Notes: generated from the letters alone by a model not told the origin. A DNA stretch of 64,000 bases from Boswellia sacra (GCA_013180625.2 SNVD02014754.1:620001-684000), one strand, 5' to 3'; positions 35,186 to 46,018 are shown, counted from the stretch's first letter. Numbers and translations: made by a program.

Positions 35186-36587
35186 CAGTTTGCATGGTTT
35201 TTGGCTTTTTTTTGCCTTTTTGTTTCATATTAAACTATAATGGACTTGTTTTTGCCAATTGAAGCAAATGATTGGTGAATTTGGACTATCCTTCACGCTT
35301 AAGACACCGGATACGGAGCACTACCATGCGGCGGTCACAAACATGGCAGGTTGTGACTGTATACAATGGATCCGGGCGAGCTTCAGTGCAACATGTTTCA
35401 GATTTCTCCTAGACATCCGTTGGCTCTCCTTTCCGTCTCAGTTGGCACACCACGTGCTTCAGTGGGAGGTTAACACTGTGGGGTACGACCAGGAGATGTG
35501 GTTCCTTGTTGAAGGTAAAAAAATGGTTTTCATATACAATGTTGTTACAAATTCATAGTTTTACACGTATGGTATTTTTAGTTATTTTACTGTACCATAG
35601 TTGTCATCTTATGTAATTTTTTTTCCTTATTTCCAGGACGACTAATTCGTTTTTCTGCGCACGAGTTCGGTTTGATAACCGAATTACGATTTGCTTCCAC
35701 GGTGCCACCAATATCGACGATGTTGAATCCGTGCCGATTGTTGGATACATACTTCGATGGCGTCGACTTGGATCTCCAGACTTTGTATCCCAGACTTAGG
35801 GACTTGAATGTGTCTCGTATGCCAGATAAGGATGCCATGAAGCTAGGCGTGTACTACGTGCTTGAGCGTTTTTTCATGGTTCGGGATAGACACCGACACG
35901 TGTCCCGGACATGGTTGAATTTTGTGGACAGAGTGGATGAATTTAATACGTATCCATGGGGTTCGTTGTCCTACGAAAAGACATTGGGCTCGATGAAGAG
36001 AGCTTTGGTTGGGAGGTTAGAAAATTACAAGAGGCGAGCCCAAGCGAAGACGGACCAGGTGGAGCGATATAACTTGGAGGGGTGCCCATACGCCTTTCAG
36101 GTACATTCTGCTATCCATGAGTGTGACCGTGTTTATTTCTGTTTGATGTAATTTTAGTCCATGTCACTAACTAACCTGTTCGATGTAATTAAGGTTTGGT
36201 TGTATGAGGCCGTGCCTTACTTTGGCACAAATTTTGGAAGAGTGCCCCAGGAGTGCGAGTCGAGGATACCACGGTTGTTGAAGTAGGAGACAGTAAAGAC
36301 CTCGGCCCAAAACGTTGCCTACACTGATATACTGAGGGTTAGGAGGCGGGTTAGTACGAATCCTCTGTTACATCGACTTGTCTTGTTTTTTGTTCACCCC
36401 ACATTAACTGTTTCGCGTGATGGATTATATCTTGATGCAGGCTAGGCCGCTCGTCGTTTTAGAGCCGTCCGATGTGGAGCAGCAGACGGAGTGGTATGCA
36501 CAGCTCGCTGAAGTAGTTGGCATCCGTAAAGGTGCACATGTGGCTTGGGCAACAGCTGTGGATGCTCTATTATTGACGGCGGAGAGC

Positions 36588-36890
36588 ATTGAACCACTTC
36601 CTCCGGAGGGTCCTGCAGCTCCATCTCCGAAGGGACCAGCAGGTCCACCTCCTGAGGGCCCATCAGGTCCACATCCAAAGGGTCTAGCAGGTCCACCCCC
36701 TGAGGGACCACCAGCTCCACCTCCGGAGGGACTATTAGCACCACCTCCGGAGGGTCTATCAGCACCATCTCCGGAGGGACCATCAGTACCACCTCCGAAG
36801 GGTCCATCAGCACCACCTCTGGAGGGACCGCCAGCTCCACCTCCGGAGCGACCACCAGCTCCATCTCCTGAGCTCTCATCCGCTTCACCT
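36588..36890 (+). repeat. 24-base tandem repeat encoding (A/G)PPPEGP(P/S)
   Basis: About twelve units with core CCACCTCCGGAGGG or variants, in frame with the ULP1 gene, encode a PPPEGP octapeptide repeat. Copy B has only a short unrepeated Pro stretch here (about 53490-53530), so the array expanded in A or collapsed in B. Confidence 0.9.
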
Positions 36891-37615
36891 CCTGCTGGCC
36901 CTAGTTCCCCTGTTGAGCCGGATGTGGAACCAGCAACAGACACGGCCAGTCCTGACATGGACGTAGGGCCTTTCAATCCAACGTTAAAGCCTTTCAGTCC
37001 ACTGTTGGAGCCGTTCCATAGTTTCAGACATCCAGGAGCATCAACGACGGTGTCGGGTCGGCAGGTATGTAATGCGAGTTTGCATTAATATTCTTGTCTA
37101 TTTACATTTGCTCTTCTGTTGGTTAATGAAGACTCTTGTTACAATTCTCATGCAGGTGTCGCCGGTCCATGACGACTTCTAGAGCACAGTTTTGTGTGAA
37201 CTTGCTCTGTTACAGGCGGAGAATAGGGAAATGCGTGAGGAGATAGCACTTCTCCGCGAGGCTGTTCTGGACCTCGGTGCCAACTTCAGAAACGATGACA
37301 CGGTACGTTCTAATATTTACATACCAGAATTTGACCAGTTCCACGCACGCTTAAGCTGATGGTTATGTTTGACTGATTTCAGGATTCAGATGCTGATTCT
37401 GACGAAGGCTCGGCTGATGATGGTGAAGGTCAGCCGCCCGTGGAACCTGATTTCGTGGACCAGACTGTTCCTGCAGTCGATGCTCCTCTGACAGCCTTAG
37501 TTTCATGCCAAGGTCGTCGCCTCCTTCCAGCAAAGCATAAGCGGAGCCCCTTTGTCAGTCCACCAGGTAGGAAGAGGCCGAGGGTTCAACATCAGAATGA
37601 AGCCGCAGACCACCG

Positions 37616-37745
37616 GTAACTACAGCCCGAGGCCCCTATTGCTCAGCCGACAAACCACCAGCAGCTACAGTCCGAGGCCCCTATTGCGCCTTCGGAAGAC
37701 CATCAACAGCTACAGTCCGAGGCCCCTATTGCTCAGTCGAAAGAC
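37616..37745 (+). repeat. Tandem repeat encoding LQSEAPIAQ-type units in ULP1
   Basis: Three units of about 45 bases share CTACAG(C/T)CCGAGGCCCC then TATTGC; the peptide is QLQSEAPIA plus a variable linker. Confidence 0.85.
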
Positions 37746-39264
37746 AATCGATCTCAGTGGCCATCAGCAGATGTGGGAATTGGTCTCATCTTGTACCCTC
37801 CAGATCCACTCTTTGACCCGCGTGCCCCGATAGAAGAAGTTGACATGCAGGCATTCGATGCATGGCAAACGGACTACAGCAAGACAAATCGCTTTGATTT
37901 GGCAGTCTACAGCGCAGATCGTCAGTTCTTCAAGACGCTGCTCGAGCCATCACAGTGGCTTGAAGCTGAGGTAGTTTCATACCATCTCCGGCTGTCGAAT
38001 ATTGCTATATACATTTGGATTTAATATTGATAGCAATTGTTGTTTTCAGCACATAGACAGCTACGTGTTGGTTCTACGGTGCAGAGCTCGCGCCATGATC
38101 GGACCTGGTGTACAGAGGTCTGCTTTCCTCGACACCACTTTTTGGGTACGTTATTCGTAGACATCTTACATAAACATTTTGTCACTTGTAATTTATGATT
38201 CCTTCAATGCGCTAACTGAACTCATGAACTTGCAGTTGAAATTGAAGTCGTTGTGGGCGCTATACTCGGAAAGACTGGACGACATTAGCTGGGCGAATGA
38301 GGAGGACATGGTCCATTATGTCCTGGGACAGGTGCCCCTCGCTGGAATGCCATGGGTCGACGTTGACAGGATGAGAACATTTATATTCACAGAGTTAGTA
38401 TGTGTCATCTTATTTAAAATATTGTGATTGATTTCCATTTCCATGTTGTCAATTCGTTTTCAGCTCTATCTCCCAGTTCACGTCATCGATGATCTTTGGG
38501 TGGCAGCTGAGGTGCATTTGAATCATCGTCACATTTCCCTATACGACTCATCTATTGGTCATACTTCTACGGACATAGTCATGCAGACAGTCCGGTGCCT
38601 CGCTGAGCTACTACCCCGTATGGTGTTAATGGAGGTTTACGGTATTCCTGACTATCCCACAACCCCATTTGACATTATGCGAATCGAGGACGTGGAGCAG
38701 GTGCAACAGCAGGAGCCTGGGGGAGGGGCATGCGGCGTGTACTGTTTGAAGTACATCGAGTTCCTAGCGGGGGGCATTCCACTGACTGAGATTAAGGCAT
38801 TCCAGGATGACGAATGCCGGGAGAGAATGGCGGTACAACTTTGGGTCAGCAGCGCAAACCCATAAGAGGCAGCCCCACCCATCGTGGTACCCTTCGACAT
38901 CGAGGCACAGTTGCCTAGATATCCTATGGCTCAGGCGCTGTTGCCTCAACCGGTAGTGCCTGCTGATGTTGCAGCCACTACCGCGACTGCTAATGATGTG
39001 TCGGGGGATGTTATGACCACTATTGCCCATGACGACGTTGATTCAGCGGAGGTCAAGTAGCAGCCGAGCACGTTGGGACCATGAGATCACCTTTTTTTTG
39101 TATATATTATGTTTAGTTACACAATTTTTTTTTTGGACACTAACACATTATTGTATAGTACATTTTTTTAATAGTAGTACATGGTTACGATGTATAGTTA
39201 TACAAAAACTTGTAAATATACATTATTGTATAGTGACATTTTTTAATGGTCTAATCACACATAC

Positions 39265-39414
39265 CTCCCCTAGGCTTTAGATTAATTTCATTTGTAAACA
39301 CTGTTTACCCGTTTTCATTATACGATACCCCTGACTTTTCCGAAATTAATCATGGAAACCCCTTCCGTCAGTTTTGACGTTAATTGTATGAAATTAAATG
39401 TAATGAATACGGTA
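39265..39414 (+). repeat. Left TIR of the RPS6-carrying element
   Basis: Complementary to 41441-41574 at about 75-80 percent by eye, with shared words given in the parent entry. Confidence 0.8.
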
Positions 39415-39775
39415 AAAAAAGTCTTTCTATCTAATTACTTCTGCTGACCAGTCTCACAGGAGCTGCTCTTCGCTGCCTCCCCTGCACTGCGCATGCTGAT
39501 AGCACGAGTTCAGGTGAGTTGAGTTGATGCAAAATGAAGTTTAACATAGCAAACCCAACCACCGGTTGCCACAACAAGCTTGAGATCGATGACGATCAGA
39601 AGCCCGAGATTTTTTTAATAGGAGGAGCTCCCAAGAATTTAGTACAGATGCTCTTGGTCTACAATTCAAAGGATATGTTTTTAAGGTCATGGGAGGCTAC
39701 GACAAGCAAGGATTCCCAATGGAACTGGGAGTTCTGACTCCTGGTCGTGTTCATATTTTGCTTCAAAGAGAAACC

Positions 39776-41154
39776 GGTTGACCCAGGTATGGCAACCCAA
39801 GAGGGGGGGCGAATTGGGTTTTTATTAATAAAAACGGATTTGTAAAACTTTTCTTGAAATAGCAAAATTTTTTTACTCTTTCTTTAAGAATAAAGGTGAA
39901 GAATATGAAATTAGAAGTTATCAAAGATGCAAAGAGAATAACAATAACGAACAATGACAAGTGCAAGTAAATATAAAGAGATAGAGATAGAGAGACTGCA
40001 AACTCAATTTACGTGGTTCGGCAAACCTTGTCTACGTCCATGCGCTTCTAGATCCACGACTTGATATTTCTAGACTTGATATAAAAGCTCTCTAAACTTG
40101 ATATTTCTCTTATTTTTTGCTTGATAGATGCCTCTCTTGCTCTGTTTGAATGCATGGGATGAACTTAATCAAGTGAAGACACCAACTCCAAATTTCCTAC
40201 CCACCATAAAAACCGTAATCTTGTCTACCACTTTTTCCAATGTTATGTTTGAAATTTGAAAATCTGCAAAACATAAAAGATCTGCACATTTGATTAAGCT
40301 TTCCAACGCATCAAGAACCAAGTCATTTGGATATTTGTAGCTCAAGATATGGCCAAAACACCATTCCGTGCTCATGTGAATTGATTTTTCTTCCATGTGT
40401 CAGTCCACCGACTTACATGTGTCCTATGTCGGCCTTCTATTTCAAATTTTAATTTCTTCAAAGAATATGAATTGTGATCCATTGAATCATCTTTCCAATG
40501 CCATAAGAATCAAGTCATTTGGATATCTCTAGCTCAAGATATAAACAAAACATCATTCGGTACTCATATGAGTTAATTTTTCTTCTTTGTGTCAGTCCAC
40601 CGAATTGCATGTCAATTATGTCTGCCTTCCATTTCAAATTTGAATTTCTTCAAAACATATAAAATGTGCCCCATTAAGTCCTTTTTTCAATGCCATAAGA
40701 ATCAAGTCACTTTGATATTTCTATCTCAACATATGTCTGAAAGAGTATTCGGTGCTCATGTCAGCTGCTTCCGTTTGTCTTTCAAAATGCATAATAATTT
40801 TGACAACCTTCCACTTGAAATTTGAATTTCTTTAAAGCATATTAAATGTTATAAATTGAGTAAACTTTCCAAAAGGTCAAGAATCACTTCATTTGGATAT
40901 CTGTAGAAAAATATATGATCAATTGATTGAACATTGCTCATATGACACATTCCTTGAATCAAACCTTGTTCTTAAACTTTGGTGCCTTTAACATGTAGTA
41001 TTCTCCTTAACTTCAACACTTCATTTTAATAAGCCCCATCTTTATTTTACAATTATTTCAATAATCTTATTCTTGCGCTTAAATATAATCTCAATGAATC
41101 AATGTGTATTGTTATCATCAAAATTATCATGTACCCTTAGGGCTAACAATCTCC
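39776..41154. mobile_element. Repeat-rich insertion within the RPS6 fragment
   Basis: Inferred by continuity of eS6 codons on both sides (ACC at 39773-39775, CCT at 41155-41157). It opens near CCCAAGAGGGGGGGCGAATT and closes with TAGGGCTAACAATCTCC; I associate such phrases with a dispersed plant non-autonomous element, but the family is not named. It contains about 192-bp tandem repeats. No coding motif or target duplication seen. Confidence 0.6.
40230..40960. repeat. About 192-bp diverged tandem repeats
   Basis: The phrase CAAGTCA(T/C)TTGGATAT or close variants begins at 40319, 40511, 40703 and about 40884 (spacings 192, 192, about 181). Each unit also has CTTTCCAA-GC, a (T/A)CTCAAGATAT-like word and GTGTCAGTCCACCGA. 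Roughly 3.7 units, diverged. Confidence 0.8.
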
Positions 41155-41440
41155 CCTTGCTTCAGAGGTTATGGAAGGCGCAATGGAGATCGAACGAGAA
41201 AATCTGTTCGTGGATGCATTGTTAGTCAAGATCTGTCTGCATTGAACTTGGTTATAGTTAAGAAGGATGAGAATGATCTACCTCGGTTGACAGACAGTGA
41301 AAACCCAAGGATGAGGGGTCCAAAGAGGGCATCCGAGATTAGGAAGCTTTTTAGCCTCTCAAAGGAGGATAATGTTAGGAAGTATGTGAACACCTACCAC
41401 AGAACATTCACAACAATATCTGGCAAGAAAGTTAGGGGTA

Positions 41441-41574
41441 CCGTTTGATGTCACTTAACGGCAAAATTGACGGAAGGGGTGCCCATGATGAATTTCGAAA
41501 AAGTCAGGGCTACCGTATGATGAAAAGTAACAAACAGTGTTTCCGAATGAAATTAAGTCAAAACCTAGGGGGGT
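41441..41574 (-). repeat. Right TIR of the RPS6-carrying element
   Basis: Partner of 39265-39414. The RPS6 frame enters the TIR directly (the last eS6-like residues are GKKVRG). Confidence 0.8.
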
Positions 41575-41584
41575 TCTTTGTGAT

Positions 41585-42471
41585 AATACATACATGTTTC
41601 TCGTGTTTTTTGGTCCAACAACCATTGTATACAATGAGTATGTGTAAACTTTCCACTTCCTGCATGATTGAGACATATCATATCATATAAGTTCTGTGGA
41701 CAAAAAATAATTACAAAATTGCTTGCAAAAGTCCAAAAAACAAGTGTTCTGCCAAAACGCTCGACGACGCTCGACACAAACCCTCGACACTCGACACTCG
41801 ACTATGACACTCATCAACTTGTACACTCGACGCGCTTACTCGAAAGCTCGACAAAAATAATCTCGACGACTCGCGAAACACTCGACTTGCATGGTTCGAG
41901 ACATCTATAGGTCGGTTTCTCCGCGTTCGACACTCGACTCTCGACACTCGACACACGAACTTTCGACAATTCACAAGACCCTCGACGGCACTCGAACTCG
42001 CGACACTCGAACCCCAAATTGACGCAATGTCTAGACACTCGAAACAACCATCGGACTTGTCAAGATTCGGTCCCGACAGAACTTCGCGACACTCGACTAC
42101 ACTCGACGACACTCGAAGACAGTCATCTTCTTCGACTTTCGACTGCGAAAACCCATTTTTGCACACCGACAGCCAATTTTCAGTATTTTTTCACACAGAC
42201 GGCACTATCTCTACCCTTAGTTCACATGCATAACCCATTTTTAAGCTATATAATTTGATCTGTTACTGGTTTCTTTGTTCTTTGTCTTGTTTTACTGTCT
42301 TTCTTCAAATTCGGCCTAAGGATATGAAATAACAAAGGTTTTGGGAATATATTTTAGGACATGGGTGTTTCTGTCTTTTAGACACAAAAGTGTCTATGGG
42401 ATAAAAATATTTCAAAACATGTCCATTTTTCAAACAAGGCCCCTAAATTTGTCTATTTTCTCAATTTTCTC
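41585..42471 (-). repeat. Right terminal inverted repeat of MULE A
   Basis: Complement of the left TIR: TTGTATACAATG (41626), TAAGTTCTGTGGAC, GTGTTCTGCCAAAACGCTCG, the CACTCGAC array (41750-42130), GACGGCACTATCTCTACCC (42200), GTCTTTTAGACACAAAAG (42374) and CCCCTAAATTTGTCTATTTT (42440). Left and right differ by scattered substitutions and indels; the left is about 170 bases longer. Confidence 0.88.
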
Positions 42472-45089
42472 ATTTATTTAACTATTTTTCTTTAACGTCT
42501 CTTTCATTATAACATTAAAACTTGAATTTTTTTCCCATAAAAACAAAACCGCATATATTTTAACATAAATGTTGTAATTCAAAACTTTCTTTTAATGATA
42601 TTAATCCCAATGGGATATGAACTGTATTTTACAGAAGATCATCCTACTATAGTATAATTGATGTTCATATATCAATTTTTAAAATTGTATAAAAGTTATA
42701 AATGACTATATAAAACAACTTTTATATTCTCATTTATAATTTTTCAACTTTTATATACTCATTTATAATTTCTACATATTTATTTATAATTTTTATATAA
42801 TTTTAAAAATTAATATATTGTACATCAGTTGTACCATATTGTACCCCACACCCACAGATAAAGCATACATATCGTTTGTTTCTTGGTTGCTTCTACCAAA
42901 GAAATGAAACTGAATTTTTCTAGAAAACCTCTTACTTCTTTAAACGCGAAAACATATATCTTCATTTAAACCCTAAATATCCAACTACAAAGTTTTAGAC
43001 AACAGCAAGAAGAGAATATATACTAAACTAACAACAGTACTTAACAGGCCTAAAGAAATGTTACTGAGACCAGTTGATTCATAGCCTTTGAGCAACCATT
43101 ATTTATAGTAGTTAGCGGAGAAGAATTAAATTGAAATAATAATCATTCTTAAAATTTAAACCCCTTGCACCAGCTAAATTTACGAGTCACTATCATTTAT
43201 TAAATTTCTTATTTTCTTCTTCCGAATATAGGATGGTTCATAGTCAGAGAGCAGGCTGATAGATAGAGTCTAGGTGTAATATCTAAAGCTAGGACCAATC
43301 CCTGTGGGGGTGAATTCCTGCAATTCTTAGTTCGTAGCTCGTTTGGACTGGAGATAGGGAGTAACAAACGGGAAATAGGATTGGAATGGGGATGAAATTT
43401 TTTTTCTAATTTAAACAGGGATGAGGATCATGTTCCAAAAAATAAATAAATAAAATTTAATATATGTGTGTGTGTGAGTAAGTGAGAGGGAGCTGTTTGA
43501 TTAAAAAGAAGAAAGAAAAGGTAGATGGAGGAAAGTGAAAGAAAGAGATTAAGTGTAGTAGCAACTTACACAGATAGTAACAAGTGTTCCACTAAGAGTT
43601 TGATGAAGGGACAGGACCAACAGATGAACATGGCTGAAGAGTAACCAGGGCCATCCAAGGAGGGCCATTAATATGTGCAACAATAGAGGGTATGTCATGT
43701 CCTAGAGAAAATGTCTCCTAGTCAATCAGAATACATCATATCAATGTTATATCAATGCACATATTCAACATGCATATTCAGTGCTATATCAATATGTGTA
43801 TTCAACATGCATATTTTGACTGACTCAATCAGAGTACATCACATTAGTGCTATATCAGACAATATCTTTAAGTCAATTAGAGCACATCACATCAATACTA
43901 TATCAGTATGCGTATTCAATACGCATACTCAGTGCTATATCAGGAAACGTATTCAACACGCATACTCAGTGCTATATCAGTATGCGTATTCAACATGAAT
44001 ATTCTGATTGACTCAATCAGAGTACGTTATATCAATGTTATATGAGACAATATCTCTAAATCAATTAAAGTATATCACATTAATACTATACAATATGCAT
44101 ACTCAATATGCACAATAGTACTATATCAGAACATTGAATGATTCTCTCGGGCAACAAATATTCAGTTTTAGAGCGGTAGCATTTATAATTCTATACATGT
44201 AATTGATGCATGAAGAGGTCCCATCATTGATTGTGCGAAAGCTATACATTGACTGGCATTGTTACGAAACATTAATAATATTACTTTTAATTTGTAAAAT
44301 TTGATGTGATCACTCAATCCTTCTGATTATAAAGACTTTAGACTCCAATGAAACAGATGTTAAAGAAAAATGGTTAAAAGAAAAAAAAGAGAATTAGTTA
44401 CAGTACAACTGTGCCCAAATTTTTACAATAATTTTATAACTCATTTACTTCTTTTTTAAGTGCATTTACAATTTTTTTTTGTCAAAAGTTGTTGTACCAT
44501 ATAGCTAATGTACTGAAGTGGAACTCAAAGCATTAATAATATTACTTTTAATTTGTTAAAAATTGATGTGATCACCCAATCCTTCCAATTCTAGAAACTA
44601 TCTTATTTTTATTTTTAACTATTTTTCTTTAACATCTCTTTTATTAGAACATTTAAAACTTAAATTTAACCAAACGAGTACAAATCAAAGTAATCAAATT
44701 AAAGAAAATACATTTAACCAGTCAAATCTATCCACATCAGCCATAAAAGTTAATATGTTGAGCGGTTTATTGTGATTTTACTATAGTAGATAAGAAAATA
44801 TATTGAACGCAAACCAAGCTAATTATGATGTCAAAGAATATGGAAGAGAAAATATGGATGGAAATGTGCATATACAAAGAAAATGATTTTTTAACATAAA
44901 ATTTTTGACATAAAATTAGTTATAAATTTTTAATTATTGATCTACAAAAATTAATGATTGAGATAATTGATAAGTTAGTAGTATAAAATGTAATTTATTA
45001 ATTTTTAATCTCAATTATTAAATTTTGTGAAATCAATGATAATAAATTTATATGAATAAATTGTATTAAAAAATTATGTTATATGATCT

Positions 45090-45119
<30 letters not shown>
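42472..45119. other. Non-coding AT-rich region right of MULE A
   Basis: No gene recognised. It holds a minisatellite (43715-44140), a short third relative of block D2 (43570-43670) and a local duplication: ATTAATAATATTACTTTTAA at 44271 and 44532. AACTATTTTTCTTTAAC next to the MULE edge (42480) recurs at 44617. Confidence 0.6.
43715..44140. repeat. Minisatellite with higher-order structure (GTGCTATATCAG / CGTATTCAACA units)
   Basis: Units built from GTGCTATATCAG, TATGCGTATTCAACA(T/C)GCATA and TCAATCAGAGTACATCA alternate. Short units of 35-40 bases sit in longer repeats of about 150 bases that also carry GACAATATCT(C/T)TAA. Six to eight short units are visible. Confidence 0.8.

Positions 45120-45126
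<7 letters not shown>
45094..45126. repeat. (GT)n microsatellite
   Basis: Uninterrupted GT/TG run of about 33 bases. Confidence 0.9.
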
Positions 45127-45130
<4 letters not shown>

Positions 45131-46018
45131 GAGGTCGTATGGAGATTTTTTGGGATTCTAGAGGGTCATGGGAATTAGATTGTTGCTCTGTATGGAACGA
45201 TTATAGCTTTTGGGTTTTCAAGATTAAATTGAATAATAAACTAGATTGAGTTGAGACCTGAGATGTATACGTATGTGATATATCAACTATTTTGTGATTT
45301 GATTTGTGTTGCCAAACACTTGCATTGTTACCAGTATATTCGAGGAAGAAATTAAAATTGACTAATATTTACAAGTCTCATGAGTTATAGAAATGTGCTT
45401 TTGACAAGTACAAATGACAAATATATCGATTTTAGAATAACATAGCAAAAGATTCTTTCTCCCCTACCATAAGAAGTATACAAATATCATCTATGTAAGA
45501 CAAATATCTGATATATAGATCACATCACAATCCTAACGGAGATTTAAAAGCTAACGTTTTGCTTGCTATCATGTCATGTCTTTCAAAAGAGGATCTTCAG
45601 TGCATCCGTTGCATCGTGCAACATACCAATCTAACCTAATAGACAACATTCAACTTGATTATAATAATTAAACTAACTTTTATCGTTGGATCAACTTAAC
45701 GTACTGCGCGGTGTAGCAGATACATTAAAAACTTTAGTGCATCTGATGGATTGTATAGCATACCAAGCTTAGCACATTGCACGATGTAACGGATGCATCG
45801 AGAGACTCACTTTCCCACATAGCATCATTTTGGCTAGGAGCGGCAGCATGCAACAGCCCTAGACAGAGGCCATGACCGGTACAAGATCTGCTTGCGGCAT
45901 ACAAAGATATGGCAACGAGGATACAAGGATCAACAGGGTGATAGTATTGGTAGGGGAGTAATCAGGGTCGTCCAAGGATATTGTCTTGTAATATAAAATA
46001 TTCTTCTCATAATTGAAT
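45120..46018. repeat. Duplicated block D2, copy 2 (left part; partner 28615-29610)
   Basis: Same phrase order as copy 1, with two later insertions: a MITE (45601-45797) and an LTR element that cuts the block at 46018. It continues at 48731-48970. Confidence 0.8.
45601..45797. mobile_element. Small MITE-like element in block D2 copy 2
   Basis: Terminal inverted repeats of 21 bases (45601-45621 and 45777-45797) match at 20 positions; the core is TGCATCCGTT(G/A)CATCGTGC. Length 197 bp, no coding. Block D2 copy 1 lacks it, which marks it as an insertion. The same GTGCATCTGATGGATTG motif recurs inside near 45737. Superfamily not determined. Confidence 0.75.

Larger units (their letters stand above)
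33830..35267. other. Spacer between mudrA and ULP1 of MULE A with two short-repeat arrays
   Basis: It holds an array in reverse orientation (34020-34560: CACTCGA, GAACACTCGAAGCTCGATC units) and one in forward orientation (35060-35185: GTCGAGATTTATCGAG units). The latter ends TCGAGCGTTTAGGCAG, like TCGAGCGTTTTGGCAG in the left TIR (30910-30925), so the ULP1 gene has TIR-type upstream sequence of its own. No gene was recognised; the open frames here are translations of the repeats. Confidence 0.7.
35268..39060 (+). pseudogene. ULP1-like SUMO/ubiquitin-like protease gene with DUF1985 (MULE A), broken
   Basis: A multi-exon gene from ATG 35268. First exons carry DUF1985 (ATCFRFLLDIRWLSFPSQLA; donor GTAAAA after 35514, acceptor CAG before 35638; then LIRFSAHEFGLITELRFAS). 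The middle is a Pro-rich repeat (36588-36890), a coiled-coil stretch (LLQAENREMREEIALLREAV, about 37208-37267) and an acidic part. The C-terminal cysteine-protease domain (38235-38865) shows W-V-A-A-E, SLYDS and GGACGVYCLKYIE: Asp (38545) and Cys (38731) remain, but the catalytic His before Trp is Leu (CTT 38494-38496). Stops: TAG 36284 (shared with copy B), TAG near 37180 (CAG in copy B), TAA near 37617 and TAA 38863, after which the frame stays open to 39060. The substrate in MULEs is unknown; family members cleave SUMO or similar tails. Confidence 0.88.
39534..41440 (+). pseudogene. RPS6: Ribosomal protein eS6 (RPS6) fragment, captured and split
   Basis: Known role: eS6 is a 40S subunit protein and a target of S6 kinase. 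Seen: ATG 39534 opens [20 protein letters not shown], the conserved eS6 N-terminus. One base is lost near 39603 (after AAGC), and the next frame continues with [20 protein letters not shown] and [14 protein letters not shown] to 39775. The message resumes at 41155 with [52 protein letters not shown] and [11 protein letters not shown], then stops at the right TIR after about 150 of the usual 250 residues, so the C-terminal phosphorylated tail is missing. No intron lies within 39534-39775, so capture from a processed copy is possible. The break at 39776-41154 is a later insertion. Confidence 0.92.
39258..41580. mobile_element. TIR element (Pack-MULE-like) with captured ribosomal protein eS6 gene
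   Basis: Terminal inverted repeats of about 140-150 bases (39265-39414 and 41441-41574) flank RPS6 coding sequence and its upstream region, with no transposase. Paired phrases: CCCCTAGG near both ends, TAATTTCATT, AAACACTGTTT, CCCTGACTTTT(C/T)CGAAATT, CCCCTTCCGTCA. Capture of host gene fragments between TIRs is what Pack-MULEs do. A target duplication could not be fixed, so assignment to Mutator rather than another TIR superfamily is inferred. It sits between ULP1 and the right TIR of MULE A. Confidence 0.8.
30001..42471 (+). mobile_element. Large Mutator-like element (MULE copy A) carrying mudrA-type transposase and ULP1 protease genes
   Basis: Bounded by long terminal inverted repeats (left 30001 to about 31058, right about 41585 to 42471), inside which lie a mudrA-like gene (31064-33829) and a ULP1/DUF1985 gene (35268-39060), both plus strand. 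ULP1-bearing MULEs are known from melon, Arabidopsis and rice. A second TIR element with RPS6 is nested at 39258-41580. Outer edges: left GAAAAATTGAGAAAATAGAC, right the complementary form ending TTTTCTC. I could not fix a 9-bp target duplication (candidates AAATTTTAT and ATTTATTTA do not match), so edges are uncertain by several bases. Confidence 0.88.

Noticed and set aside
36425..36976. 183-codon Gly/Ser-rich frame on the minus strand
   Set aside because: It is the antisense of the PPPEGP repeat of the ULP1 gene.
39490..39533. Intron directly upstream of the RPS6 ATG (CAGGTGAGT at 39510-39518)
   Set aside because: A donor-like word is present but no acceptor or exon upstream can be supported within the captured piece.
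29992..42480. 9-bp target duplication for MULE A (AAATTTTAT left, ATTTATTTA right)
   Set aside because: The two do not match well enough; AT-rich flanks make chance similarity likely.
43711..43998. 95-codon frame with repeated YQ-STCI wording
   Set aside because: A translation of the minisatellite; no independent evidence of coding.
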